Source of the DNA: an uncultured Eubacterium sp.
GTDB taxonomy: Bacteria > Bacillota > Clostridia > Lachnospirales > Lachnospiraceae
Length of the DNA stretch: 64,000 nucleotides
Direction: 5' to 3'
NCBI GenBank assembly: GCA_910586225.1
Contig: CAJUIL010000002.1
Span: forward strand, 62,001-126,000
Positions 7,480 to 15,404 of the stretch are shown in pieces. The first letter of the stretch is position 1, and each line of letters opens with the position of its first letter. The notes below the pieces were generated by a model. The model was not told the origin of the DNA. It saw only the letters and a list, made by a program, of their open reading frames with translations, and ran no database searches. Made by a program: the position numbers and the translations under genes.

Positions 7480-9291
7480 TTAAAGCGGGAGCGATGGCTT
7501 GCCGCATATTTTATAATATTTTGCGGTAAAAGGCGCAAGCTGCAGCGAAAAGGTGCCTTTTTTATCCGCAAGCAAAGACGCTTTTTCGTCTGCTTCGCTG
7601 CCGCCGTAGCGGGCATCGTTGCTGGACAGGAGCAGCTCCAGCTTTTCGGCGTCTGGTATGCTCAGCTTGTAATCTTTCTGTTCCTGGTCAGAAAAATGAA
7701 ATACGGCCGCAATCCGCTCCTGCGTACCTTTGCGTTCAAATGCATAAACGCAGGCTTCTTCCTGATGGCAGTCAAGCCACTGGAAGCCTTCGGTTTCGAA
7801 GTCTTTTTCATACAAGGCCGGGTGTTTTAGGTACAGGTGGTTTAAGTCCTTCATAAACTGATGAAACCGCTGGTGTGCCGGATAGTCCAGCAGGCCCCAG
7901 TCTTGTTCACGCTTTTCATCCCATTCCCGGAAATGGCCAATCTCGTTGCCCATAAAATTCAGCTTTTTACCAGGATGTGCGTACATATATAAATACAGCG
8001 CCCGTGCCTGCGGGAATTTCTGGTCGTAATCGCCGTTCATTTTTTGAAGGATCGTCGCCTTGCCATGGACGACCTCATCATGGGACAGCGGTAAAAGAAA
8101 CTGATCGTCATAATAATACATCATGGAAAATGTCAGCTTGTGGTAATCACGGCTGCGGTACTGCGGGTCTGTGCGGAAGTAATCCAGTGTATCGTTCATC
8201 CATCCCATATCCCATTTATAGTCAAACCCAAGTCCGCCGTCGGACACATTTTTTGTAACGCCAGGATAAGAGGTGGAGTCCTCGGCAGCAAGAATGGCGG
8301 TCGGGTGGAGCGTCTTTAAGCCCTCGTTCATGTTTTTTAAAAAATCTACGGCATTCATATTGACGCCGCGTCCAGGGTCGCCCTGCCAGTAAATGGCACG
8401 GCTGATAGCATCCATGCGCAGGCCGTCGATATGGTATTCGGTCAGCCAGTAATTCGCCGCTGACTGCAGGAAGCTGCGTACTTCCCCGCGGGAATGCATA
8501 AAATTGCAGCTGCCCCATTCACTGACACCGACCGCGTTGTGCGGGTATTCATACAGTGCGGTTCCGTCATAGTGTGACAGTGCATAGCTGTCCAGAGCAA
8601 AATGGACTGGGACAAAATCCATAAGGATACCGATTTGATTTTGGTGGCAGCAGTCTATAAAAGATTTCAGCTGGTCTGCGGTGCCGTACCGGGAGGTTGG
8701 ACTGTAAAATCCGGTGGACTGGTAGCCCCATGATTCGTCGCACGGATATTCATTTAACGGCATGACCTCCACGTAGTTATAGCCGTTTTCTTTGAGATAA
8801 GGGATGAGAATATCGGCCATTTCTTCGTATGTATACCAGTCGTCGGCTTGGCCGGACGGTTTGCGGAACGAGCCCATATGTATTTCAAAAATATTTAAAG
8901 GCTTGTTTTTGCAATCGCTGCGTGTATGCATCCATTTTTTATCCTGAAATTGATAAGACGCCATATCCCGCAGGATGGACGCGGCATTTGGCCGAAGCTC
9001 CATCCCAAAGCCGTAAGGGTCGCAATGATCGACGCAATGGCCGTCTTTGCCATAAATGCGGTATTTGTACATCATTCCAGCCGCTGCGTCCGGTACGCAG
9101 CATTCCCAGAAATGGCCGTCATGTATCTTGTACATTTCTGTCTCCTGCCAGCCGTTAAATTCACCGATCAGAGCGATCCGCGAAGCGCCGGGAGCGAATG
9201 TGCGAAAGGCAGCGCCGCTATCTGTAAGATGCGCACCAAGAAACTGATAGGCATCGAATATTTTTCCTGTGTAAAATCCATAAAAATCCAT
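7480..9291 (-). CDS. glgB: 1,4-alpha-glucan branching enzyme GlgB (GH13)
   Basis: A 603-residue protein, started at the ATG ten bases after an AAGGAGG site; an upstream in-frame codon adds seven residues but lacks such a site. An N-terminal CBM48 region (FRTFAPGASRIALIGEFNGW) precedes the GH13 barrel. The nucleophile Asp294 is in DGLRMDA, the acid Glu337 in AAEDST, and the transition-state Asp405 in LSHDEVVHGKA, with a GNEIGHFREWDE block after. The enzyme adds alpha-1,6 branches to glycogen. No other glg genes are in the window, so it is an orphan here. It is divergent from a TetR-type regulator. Confidence 0.96.
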   Translation of the reverse strand: MDFYGFYTGKIFDAYQFLGAHLTDSGAAFRTFAPGASRIALIGEFNGWQETEMYKIHDGHFWECCVPDAAAGMMYKYRIYGKDGHCVDHCDPYGFGMELRPNAASILRDMASYQFQDKKWMHTRSDCKNKPLNIFEIHMGSFRKPSGQADDWYTYEEMADILIPYLKENGYNYVEVMPLNEYPCDESWGYQSTGFYSPTSRYGTADQLKSFIDCCHQNQIGILMDFVPVHFALDSYALSHYDGTALYEYPHNAVGVSEWGSCNFMHSRGEVRSFLQSAANYWLTEYHIDGLRMDAISRAIYWQGDPGRGVNMNAVDFLKNMNEGLKTLHPTAILAAEDSTSYPGVTKNVSDGGLGFDYKWDMGWMNDTLDYFRTDPQYRSRDYHKLTFSMMYYYDDQFLLPLSHDEVVHGKATILQKMNGDYDQKFPQARALYLYMYAHPGKKLNFMGNEIGHFREWDEKREQDWGLLDYPAHQRFHQFMKDLNHLYLKHPALYEKDFETEGFQWLDCHQEEACVYAFERKGTQERIAAVFHFSDQEQKDYKLSIPDAEKLELLLSSNDARYGGSEADEKASLLADKKGTFSLQLAPFTAKYYKICGKPSLPL

Positions 9292-9331
9292 AAGAACCTC
9301 CTTAAAAAACAAAAAATGCGGCAGTTACTAA

Positions 9332-9360
9332 TAGACATTAGTTGTTTAATCTGCTATGAT
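9332..9360 (+). promoter_or_regulatory. Promoter of the TetR-type gene
   Basis: TAGACA (9332-9337), a 17-base spacer, then TATGAT (9355-9360). It implies a leader of roughly 95 bases before the start at 9461. Confidence 0.6.
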
Positions 9361-9460
9361 AAGATTACAGGCAAATGCCGGAAATTACCACCGACAAATT
9401 CGTGCAACAGACGGATAAGCAACGAATTTGAAAAAGTGTCGTTTTTTGGAGACATATTAT

Positions 9461-9997
9461 ATGGATATCAGAATAGAGAAAACAGAGAAGGCGATCAAAA
9501 ACGCATTTATGGAGCTGCGTTCGAAAAAGCCGCTGGAAAAGATTACGGTCAAGGAACTGTGTGCCTTGGCGTGTATCAATAAATCTACGTTTTATGCGCA
9601 TTATGAGGATATTTATGCGTTGTCAGACACGCTGGAGACAGAAACAGTCGCTTCTGTATTGAAGAGCATACCGCACGCGCAAACGTATTCGTTTGAGAAT
9701 CTGGATTTAGTGACAAGAGAGCTGTGCCTGGCGTTTATTTCGCATATTTCACTCATAAACGTGCTGTTTTCCGGAAAAGGGCAGAGTTATCTTACAAATA
9801 AGCTGGAGGCGGAGATCAAGAGGACGATCTTTGAAAAATATCCGGAATATAAGGAAGACGCAGAAAAAAATATCCTGCTTTCATATTGCGTACAGGGTGC
9901 TTATTATGCATATGTGAATAATCAGAACGCGGATACGGAAACGCTGCTGGGTACGATAGAAAGGATCGTGAATGCGATGCAGACGTTGTTGAAATAA
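9461..9997 (+). CDS. TetR/AcrR-family transcriptional regulator
   Basis: A 178-residue protein. The first 60 residues form a TetR-type helix-turn-helix (KAIKNAFMELRSKKPLEKIT, VKELCALACINKSTFYAHY, ending near a YEDIYAL segment). The rest is an all-helical ligand or dimerization domain resembling the TetR_C_7 type. The start at 9461 follows GGAG; a TTG further upstream is less likely. It is divergent from glgB and could regulate it, but the ligand is unknown. Confidence 0.88.
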   Translation: MDIRIEKTEKAIKNAFMELRSKKPLEKITVKELCALACINKSTFYAHYEDIYALSDTLETETVASVLKSIPHAQTYSFENLDLVTRELCLAFISHISLINVLFSGKGQSYLTNKLEAEIKRTIFEKYPEYKEDAEKNILLSYCVQGAYYAYVNNQNADTETLLGTIERIVNAMQTLLK

Positions 9998-10001
9998 TGC
10001 C

Positions 10002-10030
10002 TTTACATTTGTCTTTATTCACGTTATACT
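10002..10030 (+). promoter_or_regulatory. Strong promoter before the zinc-ribbon gene
   Basis: TTTACA (10002-10007), an exact 17-base spacer, then TATACT (10025-10030), each 5/6 to consensus. It begins right after the tetR stop, leaving a leader of about 115 bases before 10153. Confidence 0.7.
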
Positions 10031-10152
10031 ATGGAATAGTCGGGCAGAATACAAAACAATGGGAGCTGACAAGCCGGACGTTCCAAAGGAAGTGTATCAA
10101 TAATCAAAAATACAGATTTGCCAGGATAAAAACGGAGCAAGGGAGGAAAATC

Positions 10153-10530
10153 ATGGGTGAAATCAGAAAGTATGCGTGTATTTGCGGCTACGAACGGGAA
10201 CTGTTTACAGGCGGCGGACTGGGCGGATGCAATGTCAGGCATATCGCCAGATTTTTTCCGAAAGAAGTGCAGGCATTAGAACGGGAACGTAGTGAGGGAA
10301 GAATCAGCCGTTATGTAATGGAGAACGAAGTATCCGTATGTCAAAATTGTCGGGAGCTTTATGCGCTGCCGGCGTTTTCGTATACGCGAAAAGATGGGTA
10401 TACCTGCCATTTTGCCGGCAGCTGCCCGGATTGCGGGAGCAGCGTTGCGCGTGTGGAGGATGAGGAGCGGCCGGAATGTCCCAAATGCGGACAGAGAATG
10501 CAGTATTTGGTTGCGGGTGACTGGGATTAA
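10153..10530 (+). CDS. Zinc-ribbon protein of unknown function
   Basis: A 125-residue protein. The start at 10153 follows GGGAGG; the upstream extension of the frame runs through the promoter region. Cysteine motifs are arranged in two or three ribbons: CICGYERELFTGGGLGGCN near the N-terminus, CQNC in the middle, then CPDCG and CPKCG near the C-terminus. I do not recognise a function. It could be a nucleic-acid or protein-binding zinc protein. It lies 44 bases upstream of the flagellin gene on the same strand, so cotranscription is possible. Confidence 0.72.
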   Translation: MGEIRKYACICGYERELFTGGGLGGCNVRHIARFFPKEVQALERERSEGRISRYVMENEVSVCQNCRELYALPAFSYTRKDGYTCHFAGSCPDCGSSVARVEDEERPECPKCGQRMQYLVAGDWD

Positions 10531-10534
10531 GAAA

Positions 10535-10567
10535 ACAAGGAGGTTTTTCATAAAAATACAGGGAGGT
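10535..10567 (+). promoter_or_regulatory. Two CsrA-like sites in the flagellin leader
   Basis: ACAAGGA (10535-10541) matches the CsrA core ACARGGA. AUACAGGGAGGU (10556-10567) matches RUACARGGAUGU at 11 of 12 positions and contains the GGGAGG ribosome site of the gene at 10575. In Bacillus subtilis CsrA represses hag through two such leader sites; regulation here is inferred by analogy. No csrA gene is in the window. Confidence 0.5.
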
Positions 10568-10574
10568 ATGTACA

Positions 10575-12497
10575 ATGATCTTACAGCATAATATCGAGGC
10601 ATGGAATGCGAACCGGAATTTTAAGGTCGTAACGAAAAGGCAGGCCAAAAGCTCGGAAAAGCTTTCCAGTGGATATAAGATCAACCGTGCGGCTGATAAT
10701 GCTGCGGGATTGACGATCAGCGAGGGAATGCGCTGCATGATACGCGGGTTAAACCGTGCGTCGGATAATGCGGCAGACGGATATTTCCTGCTGCAGACCG
10801 CGGACGGGGCGCTGGAGGAAATACACAGTATTTTGCAGCGCGGACGGGAATTGTCGGTGCAGGCCGCAAATGATACGAATACGGATACAGACAGGCGGGC
10901 CATTCAGTCAGAGGTGGACAAACTGCTGGAGGAAATCAACCGGATAGCGGATACGACAGAGTTTAATACGATGAAGCTGTTGGACGGAACAAAGTCCGGT
11001 ACGCCGTCGGGCAATCCATTTGTCCAGCCGAATCATGCAGCAGGCATGGTGCGGGAAGGAAATCAGAAGGTAGATGCGTTGATCAGCCAGGATCCGATCC
11101 AGGATCCCAGCGTTACGGCAACACATTCTCCCGCGGAAATCGCGTCTGTGGAAGCAGGGCTGCAGGATATGGTGCCAAAGGCAGTCGGTGCGATTTTAAG
11201 TACTTACAGTGTTTTTAATAATACAGATGTCAGTCCGGAGATTGGTGTGAAGCTATACCAGGAAAATTCGTCTACGCTGGCTTATGTGGCGTGCCGGTAT
11301 TCGATTGATTCAACTGGCAAGATCAGTGGAATGGCGCTGAACCTTTCGGTGAATTTCAACACACTTCAATTTGACGCAGCGGGCAATCTGACAAATGACA
11401 GCAGAAAAGAACTGGAAGCTACGATCGCGCATGAAATGATGCACGCATTTATGGATGAAACACATCCAAACGGAATGCTGGGAGCGACGAACGGGATTGT
11501 AGACAAGAGCAACCAGTTTCCGAAATGGTTTAAGGAAGGAATGGCGCAGACAGCAGCAGGCGGGTGTTCAAATTATAACGACTGGGTAAACGGGGGACTG
11601 GGCCTGAATGAGAATACACCGGAAAGTACGATCAGCGCGGCAGTAAAATCGTTGTCAAACAAGCTGTCCAGCGGGTCGACAGCCTCCCAGTATGGAACAG
11701 GGTATCTGGCTTGTATGTATCTGGGCTATCTGGCAAGCGGCGGGACGACGATAAGCTCATCCGCCATCGGACAAGGGTTAAACCAGGTTTTGACCGATAT
11801 CCGGGGCGGTAAATCGCTCAATGAGGTGATCAAAGACATATCTGGCGGCAAATATATGTCTATGACAGATTTTCAGACGAAATTCGGAGACAATGATTCC
11901 TCTCATTTTATCAGCCTGTTGCTAAAGGAAGCAGGGCAAACCGGCAGCGGCAGCGTGATTGCGCCGAGTCTGGCTGCTGGGGATGTGCTGGCTAATGCAG
12001 CTGCGAATAATGCTTATTATCAGCCGAACTTTAATCAGGAGTTTACAGGTTCCAACGCCAATACCTTTACGGGAGGAGGCAGCGGCGGCTATAACGGCAA
12101 CGGAGAGGCGCTGATGCTGCAGATCGGCTCGCTGGGGCATCAGGGGATGGCGATATCGATAGATGATTCCCATACGGATGCGCTCGGCCTTGGCGCCGTG
12201 TCGGTCATGAGCTTTGAAGAAGCGGGCACCGCGATTGATGATTTTGATTATGCGATCAATATGGTGTCCAGCAACCGTTCTTCTATCGGTGCGTTTATGA
12301 ATCGGTTGGAGCATACGATCGCAAATGTAGACAATACGGCGGAAAATACGCAGGCAGCAGAAAGCCGTTTGCGTGATACGGACATGGCAGAGGAAATGGT
12401 GGAATATTCTGCGGCGAATATCCTGGCGCAGGCAGGACAGTCGATCCTGGCACAGGCGAATCAGGGCAAGCAGGGTGTTCTCCAGCTGTTACAGTAA
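10575..12497 (+). CDS. Flagellin with inserted zinc metallopeptidase (flagellinolysin)
   Basis: A 640-residue filament protein. Residues 1-140 are the D0/D1 N-terminal flagellin domain (SSEKLSSGYKINRAADNAAG, then RRAIQSEVDKLLEEINRIA). About 545-640 are the C-terminal partner, with NRLEHTIANVDNTAENTQAA and a closing QANQGKQGVLQLLQ. The middle, about 170-465, is not an ordinary variable domain. It carries HEMMH at 286-290 and a downstream Glu321 in WFKEGMAQ, the HExxH...E layout of gluzincin peptidases. This matches the published flagellinolysin class, flagellins that assemble into proteolytic filaments. All three zinc ligands and the catalytic Glu are present. No other flagellar genes are in the window. 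Confidence 0.95.
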   Translation: MILQHNIEAWNANRNFKVVTKRQAKSSEKLSSGYKINRAADNAAGLTISEGMRCMIRGLNRASDNAADGYFLLQTADGALEEIHSILQRGRELSVQAANDTNTDTDRRAIQSEVDKLLEEINRIADTTEFNTMKLLDGTKSGTPSGNPFVQPNHAAGMVREGNQKVDALISQDPIQDPSVTATHSPAEIASVEAGLQDMVPKAVGAILSTYSVFNNTDVSPEIGVKLYQENSSTLAYVACRYSIDSTGKISGMALNLSVNFNTLQFDAAGNLTNDSRKELEATIAHEMMHAFMDETHPNGMLGATNGIVDKSNQFPKWFKEGMAQTAAGGCSNYNDWVNGGLGLNENTPESTISAAVKSLSNKLSSGSTASQYGTGYLACMYLGYLASGGTTISSSAIGQGLNQVLTDIRGGKSLNEVIKDISGGKYMSMTDFQTKFGDNDSSHFISLLLKEAGQTGSGSVIAPSLAAGDVLANAAANNAYYQPNFNQEFTGSNANTFTGGGSGGYNGNGEALMLQIGSLGHQGMAISIDDSHTDALGLGAVSVMSFEEAGTAIDDFDYAINMVSSNRSSIGAFMNRLEHTIANVDNTAENTQAAESRLRDTDMAEEMVEYSAANILAQAGQSILAQANQGKQGVLQLLQ

Positions 12498-12519
12498 GTG
12501 TGACGACAAATAGATGATA

Positions 12520-12548
12520 AAAACGGAGCAGAGACAGCTCCGTTTTTT
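12520..12548 (+). terminator. Terminator after the flagellin gene
   Basis: AAAACGGAGC (12520-12529) pairs with GCTCCGTTTT (12537-12546) around a seven-base loop, with a T-run continuing. Confidence 0.9.
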
Positions 12549-12580
12549 ATACTTTCATTGTTTGATCCGTAGGAATACGG

Positions 12581-13060
12581 TTATTTTTTGTGCGGATGAT
12601 GCAGCAGATGAGAAGCAAGATCCTTTCCGAGAAAATAGACTCTGCGGTAATAGGTAAAAGTAGAGATCAACACAAACCCGATACTGATGCCGAACAGGGT
12701 TGAAGCGCAGTCCGCCGCATCGTGCCACATCGCAGCCGTGTCTTTCAGCAGAAAATTAACGGCTGTACTGTAAATCAGGCTTCCAGGCGTCAGAGGGATA
12801 ATGGCTGGATACAAAAAGACCGTGGACGGCATTTTAAACTTCATAGCCATAATTTCTGCGTAAAGGGAAGCAAACATCGCTGCCAGCAGGGAATAAATAA
12901 GCCTGGAATCTATAACCTCCAAAAGGAGCAGATAACACAGACGTGTCAGTGCGCCGCCAAGCCCGGCCCAGGCGAGGTAATGCGGTTTCATCTGGAATTT
13001 TAACCCGAATCCGATCGAAGCAAGAAAGGACAACAGGATGAGTTTTATACCTTCAGCCAT
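12581..13060 (-). CDS. ThrE small subunit-like threonine/serine exporter protein (DUF3815)
   Basis: A 159-residue protein with about five membrane segments and the conserved MPSTVFLYPAIIPLTPGSLI motif of the ThrE_2/DUF3815 half of threonine/serine exporters. The start at 13060 follows GGAGGA and overlaps the upstream gene by 16 bases, so translation is coupled. Together with the upstream DUF1212 protein it should make a two-component exporter that moves threonine or serine out of the cell. The specificity is from the family, not the sequence. Confidence 0.88.
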   Translation of the reverse strand: MAEGIKLILLSFLASIGFGLKFQMKPHYLAWAGLGGALTRLCYLLLLEVIDSRLIYSLLAAMFASLYAEIMAMKFKMPSTVFLYPAIIPLTPGSLIYSTAVNFLLKDTAAMWHDAADCASTLFGISIGFVLISTFTYYRRVYFLGKDLASHLLHHPHKK

Positions 13061-13824
13061 TGTAATGCGTTTCCTCCAAACATATAAATACTTAAGACAA
13101 GACCAAGCACGATTGCCACAGACTCCAGAACGACCTTTAAAAATTCCAGAATGCCGTTCATTTCGTTGCCGCATAGGATGTTGCGTACAGCGTTTACAAG
13201 CGAGATGCTTGGGATCATCTTCATGCTGTTTGTGATCACGATAATAAAATAGTTTTGTCCGATTCCAAGCTTTACAAACAGCAGGGCCAGCGAACCGGCA
13301 GCCCACATACACAGCGTATTGGCGACGATCTGGTTGAGCTTGCGGCGGTCGAAATATTCCGACAGCCAGTACAAAACAAAGGTATTCAGGCATACGGCGG
13401 CGATATCCGACAGGCTTCCGCCATAGATAGCGCACAACGTGGACATAGAGATAAAATGGCCGAGGATAATGACCCCAGTCGGGAAATCTCTGACGTTTTC
13501 AGCTTCGGCGAGAAGCTCGGACAGTACTTCGGGAGGAGGAGTTTCCGCGCATACTTTACGGGAAAGCTGGTTAAAACGGTTTAGCTTTTCTAAGTGGTTG
13601 CTGGAAGAATGTACGCTGAGCTGCCTTGTTCCGGAGCTGTCATCCCCAGATTTGGCGCTGATCATGATCAGGCTGTTTAAAGAAAAAATACTGATAGAAT
13701 GCAGGTTGTAGCTGCGGCAGATGCGGTACATCGTATCGTTTACGCGCTCTAGGTTGGCGCCCACTGCAAGCATTTTGCAGCCAAGACCGGCTGCAAAGTC
13801 AAGGATATATTCTATGTCCGTCAT
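13045..13824 (-). CDS. ThrE large subunit-like threonine/serine exporter protein (DUF1212)
   Basis: A 259-residue protein. The start at 13824 follows GGAGG; an in-frame ATG 32 codons upstream lacks a good site. A soluble N-terminal region (about 1-115) has the family-type LDFAAGLGCKMLAVGANLER stretch. About five membrane helices follow, including FPTGVIILGHFISMSTLCAI and MKMIPSISLVNAVRNILCG. It is the DUF1212 half of the split ThrE exporter and overlaps its DUF3815 partner. Confidence 0.9.
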   Translation of the reverse strand: MTDIEYILDFAAGLGCKMLAVGANLERVNDTMYRICRSYNLHSISIFSLNSLIMISAKSGDDSSGTRQLSVHSSSNHLEKLNRFNQLSRKVCAETPPPEVLSELLAEAENVRDFPTGVIILGHFISMSTLCAIYGGSLSDIAAVCLNTFVLYWLSEYFDRRKLNQIVANTLCMWAAGSLALLFVKLGIGQNYFIIVITNSMKMIPSISLVNAVRNILCGNEMNGILEFLKVVLESVAIVLGLVLSIYMFGGNALQWLKV

Positions 13825-13854
13825 GGGACACCTCCATAATCGTAACAACTCCTG

Positions 13855-13894
13855 CAGCCTGCGCAAAGCTTGTAAAGGATTGATGCGCAGGCTG
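13855..13894. repeat. 10-bp inverted repeat upstream of the ThrE genes
   Basis: CAGCCTGCGC (13855-13864) and GCGCAGGCTG (13885-13894) are perfect complements around a 20-base loop. No U-run follows on either strand. It lies in the leader of the ThrE operon, downstream of the J-domain gene, and could be an RNA end or a protein site. Confidence 0.5.
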
Positions 13895-13956
13895 GAAAAG
13901 AGCCTGGTAAATTGCTCCAATAAAGTAATCTTTTTTATACTATATTGGGAAATGCA

Positions 13957-15354
13957 TTATTTGTTCATACAACATTGCTTGTATTTTTTTCCGGAGCCGC
14001 ATGGGCACGGATCGTTGCGCCCGATTTTTTTTGTGCTGCGTACATATGGTTTTAGATCGGAGTCCTTGCTTTTTAAGAGATTTTTGGCCGTTTGCTTTTC
14101 CTTAGGATAAAGCTCAAAATACTGTCCGTTCGTAATAAATGGCTCCAAACGGGCGTAAACTTTTAGCAGACTTTCCTTGAGCTGGGGCAGCGTATCTGTG
14201 TTTTCCAGCTGCATGATAAAGTCGGAAATTTTTTCATATTCCTGTGGATGTTCCTGTTTTAGGACAGCTGCCTGCGCCAGTGTGTTTTCACGCTGCTGGA
14301 TCATGCACAGCTGCAGGTCCAGCGTGGCAAAGCGCTGGATCGGTTCGTCGTCTTCCGAGTATTCGGAGAAGTCATGAAACAGCTCCAGATAGGAGCAGAG
14401 CGTATCATCGATGCGCGAATCCGCCTCTACGCGCTGATAATGGTACGATTCTATGAAAGCGGTGATATCCTCCAGATCGTCTTTTTCATGGCAGGATTTC
14501 AGCGCAAGGTCAAAAATCTGATCTACATATTGGAACGTTTCAGAACCGTATGGTACGCAAGCGCATGTATTTGCAAGCAAAAGCGTTAGCCTTGGCATAT
14601 ATTCTTTGGTATAGATGCTGTACTGCGATAAAAATTTGTGCAGGTGTTCGATGATTTCAGGTAGTACGTCCGTACGCAGATAGCAGTTTATGTGCATAGC
14701 AGTAACGTATGTGCTTACCAGTTTTGGAATATCAGCTCTGCTCCAGCGGCAGTCTTTACGCATTACATCCAGCAGAACAGATATGCCTTTTTCATAAAAG
14801 AAGTAGCTGCAGCAGGAATCCGCATAGAGGATCAAAAAGTCAATATCGCGGCAGCCGAGCCGGTAGGCCTGTTCACACGCAGAGAACGCCTTTTGTGTAT
14901 AACCGCGCTCCTGATAGGAAAATGCAAGCGCCATCCGGAACCATTTGTTATTCGGATCCTTGCTGACTAAAAGCTCAGCGTTTTTTACAGCTTTTCCGGT
15001 ATTTTTACATCGGCGCTGTGCCATAATGAGCAAATACAAAAACTGCAGGCTGTCCGGAAAGTGATTCCATGCCTCCTGGCAGGCATCCCGGTATAAGGTC
15101 ATATTTTTTTCTTTGCGGTAAGTCTGGATCTGCTGCATCATTTTTATGGCGTTCGGGTCGCTGAGCGGAGGAAATACTGGGCCTTCTGGTTTGTTTTGCG
15201 CGTTTTTCAGCCGCTCATATGCCTGACGGATTTTCTGAAATTGTTCTGGATCGGCTTCGGGGGAATGCAGGCGCACCATTTTAAAATATGCTTTTTTTAT
15301 TTCCGCCTGCGACGCGCCGCGTTCCAGGCCAAGAATACTGTAATCGTTATGCAT
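13957..15354 (-). CDS. J-domain protein with C-terminal SEC-C zinc motif
   Basis: A 465-residue protein started at the ATG seven bases after AAGGAGG. Residues 1-60 are J-like (YSILGLERGASQAEIKKAYF), but the HPD tripeptide is replaced by HSPEADPE. The middle (about 75-330) is helical and TPR-like. The end is a SEC-C motif, GRNDPCPCGSGKKYKQCC, which binds zinc. It is the last gene of a grpE/hsp70/J operon and probably acts as the dedicated co-chaperone of the Hsp70 next door. The lost HPD suggests an unusual ATPase-stimulating mode, as in other J-like proteins with an H-P/S-P-E loop. Confidence 0.9.
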   Translation of the reverse strand: MHNDYSILGLERGASQAEIKKAYFKMVRLHSPEADPEQFQKIRQAYERLKNAQNKPEGPVFPPLSDPNAIKMMQQIQTYRKEKNMTLYRDACQEAWNHFPDSLQFLYLLIMAQRRCKNTGKAVKNAELLVSKDPNNKWFRMALAFSYQERGYTQKAFSACEQAYRLGCRDIDFLILYADSCCSYFFYEKGISVLLDVMRKDCRWSRADIPKLVSTYVTAMHINCYLRTDVLPEIIEHLHKFLSQYSIYTKEYMPRLTLLLANTCACVPYGSETFQYVDQIFDLALKSCHEKDDLEDITAFIESYHYQRVEADSRIDDTLCSYLELFHDFSEYSEDDEPIQRFATLDLQLCMIQQRENTLAQAAVLKQEHPQEYEKISDFIMQLENTDTLPQLKESLLKVYARLEPFITNGQYFELYPKEKQTAKNLLKSKDSDLKPYVRSTKKIGRNDPCPCGSGKKYKQCCMNK

Positions 15355-15404
15355 CAAATTTCCTCCTTATCGCTCCTAGTGTACTGGCTCGTGACAGAAA
15401 GCTG

